Position numbers and translations under genes: made by a program. 9,672 nucleotides of DNA from an uncultured Desulfomonile sp. (GTDB lineage: Bacteria; Desulfobacterota; Desulfomonilia; Desulfomonilales; Desulfomonilaceae). The notes under the pieces were generated by a model. That model did not search any database, was not told where the DNA came from, and was given only the letters and a program-made list of their open reading frames with translations. Below are positions 1-6,509 of this stretch, piece after piece (position 1 is the stretch's first letter; each line of letters opens with the position of its first letter). The DNA lies in assembly GCA_903920415.1 (NCBI GenBank), contig CAIXMD010000532.1, positions 1 to 9,672 on the forward strand, written 5' to 3'.

Positions 1-973
1 CACGGCTTAAATCATCAACCAAATCCTTAGTGTATGGCGGCAATGCCTGATGAGCCCCTACGAGGACTTCCCTTGTATGATCCTCGGACAGGGATAATCT
101 CATTGAATTTGAATCCGATGGACCTTTAAGCGTGTCCTGGTTGGGAACTCCCTGTTGTTGTGTCGAGCCTTGCGACTTTTTATCGTCTGGAACAGTCATA
201 TCAAGATCATAAACAACCGGGACAGGTTCGACATCCAGATCCGGTAGATCTTGAACGCTTCTTTCTAACTCATTAATAGAGATAGACGAAACCGGCCCTG
301 AAGAGGAATAAGGCGAAATAACGGCGTCCAGTTCATCGGGTACCCCAATGTCTTCCAGATTGAGATCAAATTCATTGCCGTAAAAATCATCGGGGAGTGT
401 CACTCCTCTGCGCCCCGGTTCCTCCACAAGTGAGACCGGTTCAATGTCCGAACGGTGCTCCAAATCGACTGCGGGTTCGCCGGCCTGTTTGGTTGTATCA
501 GTTAAAGCTTCTGTGTCTGTTCCCGAATCTTCTGAATCATCGTCGAAGTCTATCATTATGTCGTCGTCATAATTTTCATCTTGATCCATGAGCGGAATTT
601 CAAGAAAGGACTCGACAGAACTTCTTACCGCTTTTTCGTCCAGAGGTTTCCTGAGATAGCCGTCCGCGCCGGATTCTTGTAATTCAGTTGCAGAAGGACT
701 GCCGGGGTCGCCCAATATGAGCAGCACCGGCACATCCGAGTAATTCCTCGATGTCTTTATACCTGAAACGATTTTCCTTACCGCATGCCAGCCCGGAGTA
801 TCTTCCAGTATGGAGTTGAGGATTACCAGGTCAGGTTTGAGATTTTTTATTTGCTGTTTAAGTTCGGTTGCACTACGGACACCAAGTAGTTGATAATCTG
901 AGGCCTCAAAGAACCTGGACAGGGTTTCCCGGCTGACAGGGTCTTTGTCGGCCACGATGATCCGGTAGGGCAT
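1..973 (-). CDS. Pseudo-receiver domain protein with long acidic tail (partial, 3' end outside window)
   Basis: The reverse strand reads openly for 324 codons from an ATG at 973-971 to the left edge, so the C-terminus is missing. Residues 1-125 have the response-regulator receiver pattern: an N-terminal strand MPYRIIVADKDP, a third strand ending in PDLVILN, and GADGYLRKP with the conserved Lys109-Pro110. Two catalytic positions are altered: the phospho-acceptor Asp is Asn53, and one residue of the N-terminal acidic pair is Lys10 (Asp9 remains). The switch Ser/Thr after strand 4 appears to be Gly88. This argues against ordinary Asp phosphorylation. Residues from about 128 on form an Asp/Glu/Ser/Pro-rich, probably disordered tail with no DNA-binding domain in the visible part. 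A GAGGT Shine-Dalgarno sequence lies 4 nt upstream of the ATG. The gene is divergent from tolQ. Receiver fold is near certain; function is unknown, and an output domain may lie beyond the edge. Confidence 0.85.
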   Translation of the reverse strand, partial: MPYRIIVADKDPVSRETLSRFFEASDYQLLGVRSATELKQQIKNLKPDLVILNSILEDTPGWHAVRKIVSGIKTSRNYSDVPVLLILGDPGSPSATELQESGADGYLRKPLDEKAVRSSVESFLEIPLMDQDENYDDDIMIDFDDDSEDSGTDTEALTDTTKQAGEPAVDLEHRSDIEPVSLVEEPGRRGVTLPDDFYGNEFDLNLEDIGVPDELDAVISPYSSSGPVSSISINELERSVQDLPDLDVEPVPVVYDLDMTVPDDKKSQGSTQQQGVPNQDTLKGPSDSNSMRLSLSEDHTREVLVGAHQALPPYTKDLVDDLSR

Positions 974-995
974 TTCGACCTCAAGCTTTTTATGA

Positions 996-1034
996 AAAAT
1001 ATAAAAATTATAGCGAGATGTCAAGCTGTTTCAA
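996..1034 (-). promoter_or_regulatory. Two overlapping sigma70-type promoter candidates for the receiver-domain gene
   Basis: Read on the reverse strand, TTGAAA (1034-1029) and a perfect TATAAT (1012-1007) are separated by 16 nt. A second, staggered pair has TTGACA (1024-1019) and TATTTT (1001-996) with 17 nt between. Either would start transcription shortly upstream of the ATG at 973 and give a short leader of about 20-30 nt. Spacing and consensus match are good for the first pair. Which pair is used cannot be decided from sequence. Confidence 0.6.
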
Positions 1035-1154
1035 GGTTACGTATGAGAGACTTTTCCCTGGAGTTTTGTAATTTAGGAACAAATAGCTTTATTTTTTGTC
1101 TATATTTCAAAAGATAACAATATGGTATCATGATGATATAAAGATAGGCACACC

Positions 1155-1292
1155 ATGCGGTATGAAGAGGCGCTTCACAGATTGTGTCGCTGTGCAATGA
1201 GCGATTTCAAAAGTGAACATTCCTTGCTTGATGAGGCTGGGAGATACTCGGGAGACAAGAACCGGATCATTATTCGAGAAGAAAGTCAGTGA
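1155..1292 (+). CDS. Doubtful 45-residue ORF
   Basis: ATG at 1155 opens a 45-codon frame ending in TGA at 1290-1292. The predicted peptide starts MRYEEALHRLCRCAMSDF, is mixed in charge, and has no signal peptide, membrane segment or recognised motif. Upstream there is only a weak ATAGG about 6 nt before the ATG, and no convincing promoter. It lies between two divergent genes in a region that is otherwise non-coding. It could be a real small protein, a decayed gene remnant or chance; I recognise no family. Confidence 0.2.
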   Translation: MRYEEALHRLCRCAMSDFKSEHSLLDEAGRYSGDKNRIIIREESQ

Positions 1293-1395
1293 GGATTCTC
1301 AGCAACGATGTTTACAGCAAAAGGGTTGCGCCCGGCTTTGTATTAATAATTTACATGATATAAGCTCTATAAAGTTTCGTAAATAAAGTAATAAC

Positions 1396-1424
1396 TTGAC
1401 TAAATTGTTATTCTGGATTAAAAA
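1396..1424 (+). promoter_or_regulatory. Promoter candidate for the tol-pal operon
   Basis: TTGACT at 1396-1401 and TAAAAA at 1419-1424 are separated by 17 nt, the optimal sigma70 spacing. The -35 box matches 5 of 6 consensus bases and the -10 box 4 of 6. Predicted initiation near 1431 gives a leader of about 25 nt that contains the tolQ Shine-Dalgarno sequence. No other promoter of similar quality was seen inside the operon, so this is the likely entry point for transcription of all six tol-pal genes. Confidence 0.55.
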
Positions 1425-1440
1425 GTGCCTGACTTAAAGA

Positions 1441-1446
1441 AAGGAG
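1441..1446 (+). promoter_or_regulatory. Ribosome binding site that decides the tolQ start
   Basis: AAGGAG lies 9 nt before ATG 1456 but only 3 nt before the in-frame GTG at 1450. The spacing favours the ATG as the real start. The pal gene in this operon uses the same AAGGAG with the same 9-nt spacing. Confidence 0.7.
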
Positions 1447-1455
1447 ATAGTGTCC

Positions 1456-2205
1456 ATGCCCGAGGCTTTTGCCGCGGCTTTGCCGATTCAAGCAGTTGAC
1501 GATCAGAGCCTTTGGATGATCATTATGGGAGCAGGATGGGTTGTGAAAAGCGTAATGCTGATGCTCCTGATTTTCTCCATAATTTGTTGGGGTATTATCC
1601 TTACCAAAGCTATCACTCTTTCGAAGGCCAGGAAAGATACACAACTTTTCTTCGACGCCTTCCGGGAATCCCGCAAATTTTCTCTTTTGTATGCCGAGGC
1701 GAAGCAGTTTACGTACAGCCCTCTGGCACACGTTTTTAAGGCAGGATATGCTGAACTAAACAGGATATCTCGAATTCAATCCTCCAGCCAAAAGAGTTCG
1801 GCCGAAACAACTCAGGAGCCTGAATATGAACGAACAGGGATGGACAATGTAACCCGTTCTCTTCAGCAGGCGGTCACGGCTGAACGCACACGGTTGGAGA
1901 GGGGCGTAAATTTTCTTGCTACAACAGGATCTTCCGCCCCCTTCATAGGTTTGTTCGGAACAGTATGGGGTATCATGGAGTCGTTTCGGCGTATCGGGGT
2001 CATGAAGAGTGCATCCCTTGCAGTGGTTGCACCAGGTATCGCCGAGGCGCTGGTCGCTACTGCGGCGGGCTTGCTGGCTGCGATCCCGGCGGTAATCTTC
2101 TATAACTATTTTCTTGGCCGCATCAATACCATCGCCACAGAAATGGATAATTTTTCCTCGGAACTAATTAACATTATTGAGCGAATATACTGGAAGAGAA
2201 AATAG
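1456..2205 (+). CDS. tolQ: TolQ, proton channel subunit of the Tol-Pal system
   Basis: A 249-residue inner-membrane protein of the MotA/TolQ/ExbB family. With TolR it forms the proton-motive-force-driven stator that energises TolA, needed for outer-membrane constriction at division. Three membrane segments are visible at about 27-50, 155-177 and 190-219, separated by the large cytoplasmic loop typical of TolQ. Family signatures are the GLFGTVWGIM stretch at 165-174 and APGIAEALVATAAGLLAAIP at 192-211. Length is close to the roughly 230 residues of E. coli TolQ; the extra residues lie in the N-terminus and loop, where about 106-127 is Ser/Thr/Glu-rich. First gene of the operon and followed by tolR after 52 nt. 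ExbB is the only serious alternative; the downstream tolR, tolB and pal settle it as TolQ. ybgC, which precedes tolQ in many proteobacteria, is absent. Confidence 0.95.
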   Translation: MPEAFAAALPIQAVDDQSLWMIIMGAGWVVKSVMLMLLIFSIICWGIILTKAITLSKARKDTQLFFDAFRESRKFSLLYAEAKQFTYSPLAHVFKAGYAELNRISRIQSSSQKSSAETTQEPEYERTGMDNVTRSLQQAVTAERTRLERGVNFLATTGSSAPFIGLFGTVWGIMESFRRIGVMKSASLAVVAPGIAEALVATAAGLLAAIPAVIFYNYFLGRINTIATEMDNFSSELINIIERIYWKRK

Positions 2206-2257
2206 GACCAGGGGTCATTGAGGATTACCTAACCCGGTATTTGCACGAGGAGAATTA

Positions 2258-2692
2258 ATGGCTTTCAGTATGAATTCACCTAGGAAGACGGCCATGTCGG
2301 AGATCAATGTCACCCCTCTGGTGGACGTCATGCTCGTGTTGCTGATCATCTTCATGGTCACCGCCCCAATGATGCAGGAGGGTGTAACGGTTGAACTCCC
2401 ACAGGCCAAAGGGAATTCTTTGGCCAAGGAACAGGAAACCGCGCCCATTGTTATTGCCGTGTCCGACAAAGGCAACATCTACGTTGACGAAGCCCCTGTG
2501 TCAGAGGCAAGCCTGCCGGAGAAAATTCTTGAAGCAACGAAGGATCGCGCTTCTAAAGAGGTTTACCTGCGTGCGGACAAATCCGTACCATACGGGACAG
2601 TAGTCCGCATTATGGGTGCGTTGAAGAGCGCGGGCGTGGCAAACCTTGGGATGATTACCACTCCTCAACAGGAATCTGCTCCGGCACAATGA
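2258..2692 (+). CDS. tolR: TolR, proton channel subunit of the Tol-Pal system
   Basis: A 144-residue member of the ExbD/TolR family, about the length of E. coli TolR (142). It has a short cytoplasmic N-terminus, one membrane segment at about 21-40 (LVDVMLVLLIIFMVTAP), and a periplasmic domain. The essential membrane Asp is Asp23 within the signature MSEINVTPLVDVML, the same residue number as in E. coli TolR; it is known in the family to take part in proton flow with TolQ. The start at 2258 is supported by a GAGGAG sequence ending 5-6 nt upstream. Its stop codon overlaps the start of the next gene by 4 nt (ATGA at 2689-2692), so translation of the two is probably coupled. Confidence 0.95.
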   Translation: MAFSMNSPRKTAMSEINVTPLVDVMLVLLIIFMVTAPMMQEGVTVELPQAKGNSLAKEQETAPIVIAVSDKGNIYVDEAPVSEASLPEKILEATKDRASKEVYLRADKSVPYGTVVRIMGALKSAGVANLGMITTPQQESAPAQ

Positions 2693-3576
2693 CGATTTCC
2701 CTTCCAAGGTCCCTTGACGCCTCCTCACCCTCGATGCTGATTCTTTCAGTATCACTGCACGGTTTCCTGATCCTTACGATAGTTTTGGCCTCCTCGTTAC
2801 TGCCTAGTCGCCCCAAGTCCATTGAAGACGGTGTGAGCCATGTAAAGCTTGTGGAACCCAATGAAGGTGCCGTCGTCTTGGAAAAAGTCCAACGTGGTCC
2901 AGTCAAGACGGGTGACCTTGAATCGGCAGAACCATATACGAATTCGGATGTGCAAAACGAGGTTTCTGATACCCAGAGAGACACACTGGAACTCAAAGTC
3001 GCCAACTCTCACTCAACCGATGTCATACCCTTTCAAAAACGGAAAAAACCTCTTGAGCGAGTTGATGCTCTCAAACCTCTTCCAAAAAAGAATCAGGAAG
3101 TCGAAGCAGTCAAGAAAAAGCCCGACCCTCAGGACTTCCTGGAAAAACGACTGGCCTCAATCCGAAAGGAAGTGGAAAGCAGGAAGACGGATACGTCTTC
3201 ATCGGCTCCATCCCGGGACCCTGCCACATCCCCGGCATTGGGAAATCATGGTTCCAAACACGGTGCCCAATCTACCTCTGAGGATTCGGCCCGGTGGTTT
3301 GATGGAGTGAGGACACGCATCAATTCGAACTGGTCGGTCTTCAGGGACACCATCAAATTAGAGCGATTTACCATCATTGGGGTGAAGATAGCTGAGGATG
3401 GCAGACTGGTGGATGCTTCCGTAGATGAAAGCTCTGGAGACCCTGTCTTTGACAGATCGGCGATCAGAGCCATTTTCCAGGCTTCACCATTTCCACCCAT
3501 GCCCCCCGAAGTGAGCGAAAAAATACGAAAAGCCGGCGGCTTAGCACTCAGATTCACCCCCAGTGGGCTCCAGTGA
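2689..3576 (+). CDS. tolA: TolA/TonB-like energy-transducing protein
   Basis: A 295-residue protein in the tolA position. It has one N-terminal membrane segment (about 17-38) containing Ser20-x3-His24, the SxxxH motif that TolA and TonB use to couple to TolQR or ExbBD. The middle (about 40-200) is a charged linker with Lys/Glu/Pro stretches, spanning the periplasm. The C-terminal domain (about 202-292) has the TonB/TolA C-terminal pattern: WFDGVRTRINSNW, then IGVKIAEDGRLVDASVDESS, then DRSAIRAIFQASPFPPMP. E. coli TolA is 421 residues with a long Ala/Lys/Glu helix; here the linker is much shorter and not Ala-rich, so the C-terminal part looks more TonB-like. Operon position and partner genes favour TolA function. 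It overlaps tolR by 4 nt. Confidence 0.85.
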   Translation: MTISLPRSLDASSPSMLILSVSLHGFLILTIVLASSLLPSRPKSIEDGVSHVKLVEPNEGAVVLEKVQRGPVKTGDLESAEPYTNSDVQNEVSDTQRDTLELKVANSHSTDVIPFQKRKKPLERVDALKPLPKKNQEVEAVKKKPDPQDFLEKRLASIRKEVESRKTDTSSSAPSRDPATSPALGNHGSKHGAQSTSEDSARWFDGVRTRINSNWSVFRDTIKLERFTIIGVKIAEDGRLVDASVDESSGDPVFDRSAIRAIFQASPFPPMPPEVSEKIRKAGGLALRFTPSGLQ

Positions 3577-3592
3577 GCACCTGGACCTTTGA

Positions 3593-3618
3593 AGCCTGCG
3601 CCTCAGTGCATGCAGGCT
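3593..3618 (+). repeat. Stem-loop between tolA and tolB
   Basis: AGCCTGC at 3593-3599 and GCAGGCT at 3612-3618 are perfect inverted copies with a 12-nt loop. No T-run follows, so it is not a typical intrinsic terminator. It sits in the largest gap of the operon (70 nt), directly before tolB. It may be an mRNA processing or stability element, or an attenuator that changes the ratio of tolQRA to tolB-pal-cpoB. That role is inference. Confidence 0.45.
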
Positions 3619-3646
3619 CATTGTTGTAAAGCCCCAATAAAAAGAC

Positions 3647-5002
3647 ATGAACAACGATAACATTTTGTCTGACCTGGTCCCAATACGTTCAATCCACTAC
3701 AAACCTCGTTTATGGCTATTGCACTTTCCCTTTCTCACTCGGACCCTCTTCGGTTTTCTCCTGTTCCTCGTTCTTGGGGCATTTCCATGTGAGGGCAAGC
3801 TCGTCATAGATGTTGAAAATCCGAACCTAGCCAAGATGCCCATCTCTATACAGGATTTTGTCGCTGACGGTGCAAGTCCTTTGAACGGCAGTGATCTCGC
3901 CGCAATACTAAAAAACGATCTCTATGTTACCGGACTTTTTCAAATCGTCGAAGTTCATGCTCCGGTCACGCCAAACTCTACAAGCGAGCCGGACTTCGAG
4001 GTCTGGTCTCGCCAGCGAATTCAGGCTTTAATATTGGGAAATTTTCATGTCCGAGGCGATGAACTAGTCCTTGAGGCAAGGCTATACGATGTTCCGCTGC
4101 GTAAACTGGAACTTGGCAAACGTTTTACTGGCCAGATAGGAGATCACAGACGGATGATTCACCGGTTCGGAGACCTGGTCATGGAAAGACTGACCTCCGT
4201 ACCCGGATGCTTCTCGACTCGAATAGCTTTTGTCGGAGATTCTCAATCCAGGGAAGTCTATAGTATGGACTTTGATGGGTACGGCTTGAAGCAGATGACC
4301 AGAAATGGAACCATCAATCTTTCTCCCGAGTGGTCTCCTGACGGCCGTAGCATAATATTTACATCATACCTGAATAAGAATCCTGATCTCTGGTTGATGG
4401 ATCTAACTACCCAGCGCCTATTTCCATTGTCGACACGGACTGGTATAAACGCATCCGGACGCTATTCTCCCGACGGAAGCTTGATAGGGTTATCGATGAG
4501 CTTTGAAGGAATACCTAAGATATATATCATAAGTACGCAAGGACAGATAATAAAAAGGTTGACTGCCGGCAGAGGAAATGATATCTCTCCCACGTGGTCG
4601 CCCGATGGATCGACCATCGCCTACGTTTCCGATCAGGCAGGCAGCCCCCAGATTTACACAGTACCCGTCAGTGGGGGGCAGTCGAGGCGGCTGACGTTCC
4701 AGAGTAACTACAATACAGATCCGGATTGGTCCCCACGGGGCGATCTATTGGCTTTCAGTGCACGAATCGATGGGCGGTTTCAGGTATGCACCATCCGAAC
4801 CGATGGGACGGACTTCAGAGTTTTGACGGACAAGGGCTCAAACCAGGATCCGGCTTGGTCTCCCGACGGAAGGATGATGGCTTTCTCCTCGAACCGAGAT
4901 GGCAAGACGCTCATATACATCATGGACGCCAAAGGACAGATCCAGGTACCTGTATCAAGCTTGACGGGCAAAGGCCCTGCTTGGTCACGGACTTCTCAAT
5001 GA
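3647..5002 (+). CDS. tolB: TolB, periplasmic beta-propeller of the Tol-Pal system
   Basis: A 451-residue periplasmic protein that in the family binds Pal and is released from it through TolA. A long N-region precedes the hydrophobic signal core (about 34-46); cleavage is likely near 46-50. Residues about 51-185 are the TolB N-terminal domain, which starts KLVIDVENPNLAKMPISI. From about 190 a six-bladed WD40-like propeller follows, with repeats at W229SPDG, Y273SPDG, W317SPDG, W361SPRG and W404SPDG and a last blade ending GPAWS. Length is close to E. coli TolB (430). The ATG at 3647 has no clear Shine-Dalgarno sequence, and the signal peptide looks about 20 residues longer than usual at its start; an in-frame TTG at 3719 is the only obvious shorter alternative. 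Three Cys (48, 188, 381) are present. Confidence 0.95.
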   Translation: MNNDNILSDLVPIRSIHYKPRLWLLHFPFLTRTLFGFLLFLVLGAFPCEGKLVIDVENPNLAKMPISIQDFVADGASPLNGSDLAAILKNDLYVTGLFQIVEVHAPVTPNSTSEPDFEVWSRQRIQALILGNFHVRGDELVLEARLYDVPLRKLELGKRFTGQIGDHRRMIHRFGDLVMERLTSVPGCFSTRIAFVGDSQSREVYSMDFDGYGLKQMTRNGTINLSPEWSPDGRSIIFTSYLNKNPDLWLMDLTTQRLFPLSTRTGINASGRYSPDGSLIGLSMSFEGIPKIYIISTQGQIIKRLTAGRGNDISPTWSPDGSTIAYVSDQAGSPQIYTVPVSGGQSRRLTFQSNYNTDPDWSPRGDLLAFSARIDGRFQVCTIRTDGTDFRVLTDKGSNQDPAWSPDGRMMAFSSNRDGKTLIYIMDAKGQIQVPVSSLTGKGPAWSRTSQ

Positions 5003-5024
5003 AGGCCGTACCGAGCTGAGTTGA

Positions 5025-5030
5025 AAGGAG
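5025..5030 (+). promoter_or_regulatory. Ribosome binding site of pal
   Basis: AAGGAG lies 9 nt upstream of the pal ATG, a strong site in the 37-nt tolB-pal gap. It suggests independent, efficient translation of the abundant lipoprotein Pal. Confidence 0.7.
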
Positions 5031-5039
5031 AATACCTCC

Positions 5040-5537
5040 ATGTTATCCCGCTACCTGATGCATGGCATGATTGTTTTGCTAGCCACGCTAGCTCTCGTGT
5101 CGGGTTGTTCAAGGAAGATTGTGAGGCCTAATCAAGTTCCTCAGGGGCCGGTTGCTCCTTTTGGAGCGGGACAGATTTCAGAACAGGAACTCCAGGGAGT
5201 TCAGGCCGAACTAAGAATCGTATATTTCGACTATGACAAATACTCACTTTCGCCGGAAGCCCAGACAGCGTTGCAATATAATGCAGAACTTCTCAAGAGA
5301 GTTCCCAACATCAATGTTGTTTCGGAAGGACATTGCGACGAGCGTGGAACATCAGAGTACAATCTTGCTCTTGGTGAACGGCGTGCCAGGTCAGTGGTAG
5401 ACTATCTTGTCGGGTTGGGAATCGTACCAAATCGAATGACCACGGTATCCTACGGGTCAGAATGTCCTGTGGACCCGGCCCACAATGAGGCTGCATGGGC
5501 AAAGAATAGGCGAGTATTCCTTAGGGTTTCCAGGTGA
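5040..5537 (+). CDS. pal: Pal, peptidoglycan-associated lipoprotein
   Basis: A 165-residue outer-membrane lipoprotein that anchors the membrane to peptidoglycan and is the partner of TolB. The signal peptide ends in a lipobox (LVSGC) with lipidated Cys23. A Pro-rich linker follows, then an OmpA-like domain from about 57: IVYFDYDKYSLSPEA, EGHCDERGTSEYNLALGERR, and NRRV near the end. Asp100 and Arg115 correspond to the two residues known in OmpA-family domains to contact diaminopimelate in peptidoglycan. Residue 99 is Cys where the better known versions have Thr, and a second Cys occurs at 142; both are in the folded domain. Length matches the family (173 in E. coli). The stop overlaps the next start by 1 nt. 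Confidence 0.97.
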   Translation: MLSRYLMHGMIVLLATLALVSGCSRKIVRPNQVPQGPVAPFGAGQISEQELQGVQAELRIVYFDYDKYSLSPEAQTALQYNAELLKRVPNINVVSEGHCDERGTSEYNLALGERRARSVVDYLVGLGIVPNRMTTVSYGSECPVDPAHNEAAWAKNRRVFLRVSR

Positions 5538-6421
5538 TGGATATCCTGATGTCGGTAGCCCTACCTTTCACCATCAAGATAATGAAATTAGCAATAAAGT
5601 GGCCGATAGCGGGTACGTTGCTTGTAGGGGTGATGGCCCTGTCAGGATGTTTAACCAGACAGGCCGGACCTTCACTGCCTTATGTGAGACCCGCAAACTC
5701 AGTCGTGCAGGTGGATCAGGCACCCATTCACCTGGCAGCTCGCATGCAGGAAATGGAAGGTGAGATCCAGCGCCTGAGGGATCAGATCGAACGCCTTCAG
5801 GCTTCCGGAGGAGAAGAAAAAGAGATCAGAAGCCTTCAGGACCGTGTAGCATTCATTGAGAAGCAGCTCGGAATCGAACCTCTTCCCCAGGGAGCCGGAA
5901 AAGGCGCCTCCGTACAGCAAGGTCACCCCCAAGCCCAGCCTGAAACAAGGTCCGACAATATCTCACCCGAGAGAGGAGTGCCCGCCCCGCAAGGAGTTGT
6001 AGGCCGGGCATCGCCGGTAGACATCCTCAGCATGCCTCTCCCACCTGATGAAAAAGCATATAGGGAAGCATATTCTGCGTACAAGAACGGTTCTTTTGAT
6101 CAATCGCTACAACTTTTCGATGAATTCTTGGTTAAACACCCCAAAAGTGAGTTCGCATCGAGTGCAATTTACTGGATGGGAGAAGCCCGTTTCGGGCAGG
6201 GCCGCTTTGACGATGCAGTTCTTCAATTCGATCGAGTAATCAAAGAATTTCCTGGGTCAAAGAAGGAGTTAAGCTGCTTACTTCGACAGGGGCAGGCTTT
6301 TGAAAAGATGGGAGATGCCCGCTCAGCGAAAATTATTTTTCAAAAAATATTGAGTGACTACCCTCACACTGCACAGGCCCGAATTGCCGGCAGCAGGTTA
6401 AGAGCAATACCGCCTCAATGA
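5537..6421 (+). CDS. cpoB: CpoB (YbgF), periplasmic TPR protein of the Tol-Pal operon
   Basis: Last gene of the operon. CpoB in E. coli is a periplasmic TPR protein that binds TolA and coordinates Tol with peptidoglycan synthesis at division. Visible order: signal sequence, coiled coil at about 66-112 (heptads such as MEGEIQRLRDQIERLQ), a Pro/Gln-rich linker, and three TPR units from about 172 to the end (AYREAYSAYKNGSFDQSLQL; AIYWMGEARFGQGRFDDAV; LLRQGQAFEKMGDARSAK). The signal ends in LSGC, so unlike E. coli CpoB it is predicted to be a lipoprotein. The start is uncertain: ATG 5537 overlaps the pal stop (TGATG) and gives Cys38; in-frame ATG 5582 gives a compact lipoprotein signal starting MKLAIK with Cys23, but has no Shine-Dalgarno site. 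A GTG at 5534 is also in frame. Confidence 0.9.
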   Translation: MDILMSVALPFTIKIMKLAIKWPIAGTLLVGVMALSGCLTRQAGPSLPYVRPANSVVQVDQAPIHLAARMQEMEGEIQRLRDQIERLQASGGEEKEIRSLQDRVAFIEKQLGIEPLPQGAGKGASVQQGHPQAQPETRSDNISPERGVPAPQGVVGRASPVDILSMPLPPDEKAYREAYSAYKNGSFDQSLQLFDEFLVKHPKSEFASSAIYWMGEARFGQGRFDDAVLQFDRVIKEFPGSKKELSCLLRQGQAFEKMGDARSAKIIFQKILSDYPHTAQARIAGSRLRAIPPQ

Positions 6422-6509
6422 ATAGCGTCTAATCGGTCCGGCTAATTCGATCCCTCACAATTACAAGTCCATCCATCAAGGCCCAAAAGGCACTGACAGT
6501 TCCCACACA

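Larger units (their letters stand above)
974..1455. other. Divergent intergenic region between receiver-domain gene and tolQ
   Basis: This stretch of about 480 nt separates two divergent genes. Its left end holds the promoters of the receiver-domain gene and its right end the tolQ promoter and leader. The middle (about 1035-1390) is AT-rich and contains only a doubtful 45-codon ORF at 1155-1292. I found no tRNA-like fold, no intrinsic terminator and no repeat array. It is long for a compact bacterial intergenic space, so an unrecognised small RNA or regulator-binding site is possible but not shown. Confidence 0.6.

Noticed and set aside
397..591. 64-codon frame on the + strand
   Set aside because: It lies opposite the acidic tail of the receiver-domain protein, whose reverse-strand frame is open for 324 codons with a good start.
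1450..1455. GTG 1450 as the tolQ start
   Set aside because: It leaves only 3 nt to the AAGGAG site, whereas ATG 1456 has 9 nt as in pal.
6422..6509. Bidirectional intrinsic terminator between cpoB and the low-complexity gene
   Set aside because: Expected for convergent genes, but I found no stem longer than about 3-4 bp next to a T-run on either strand.
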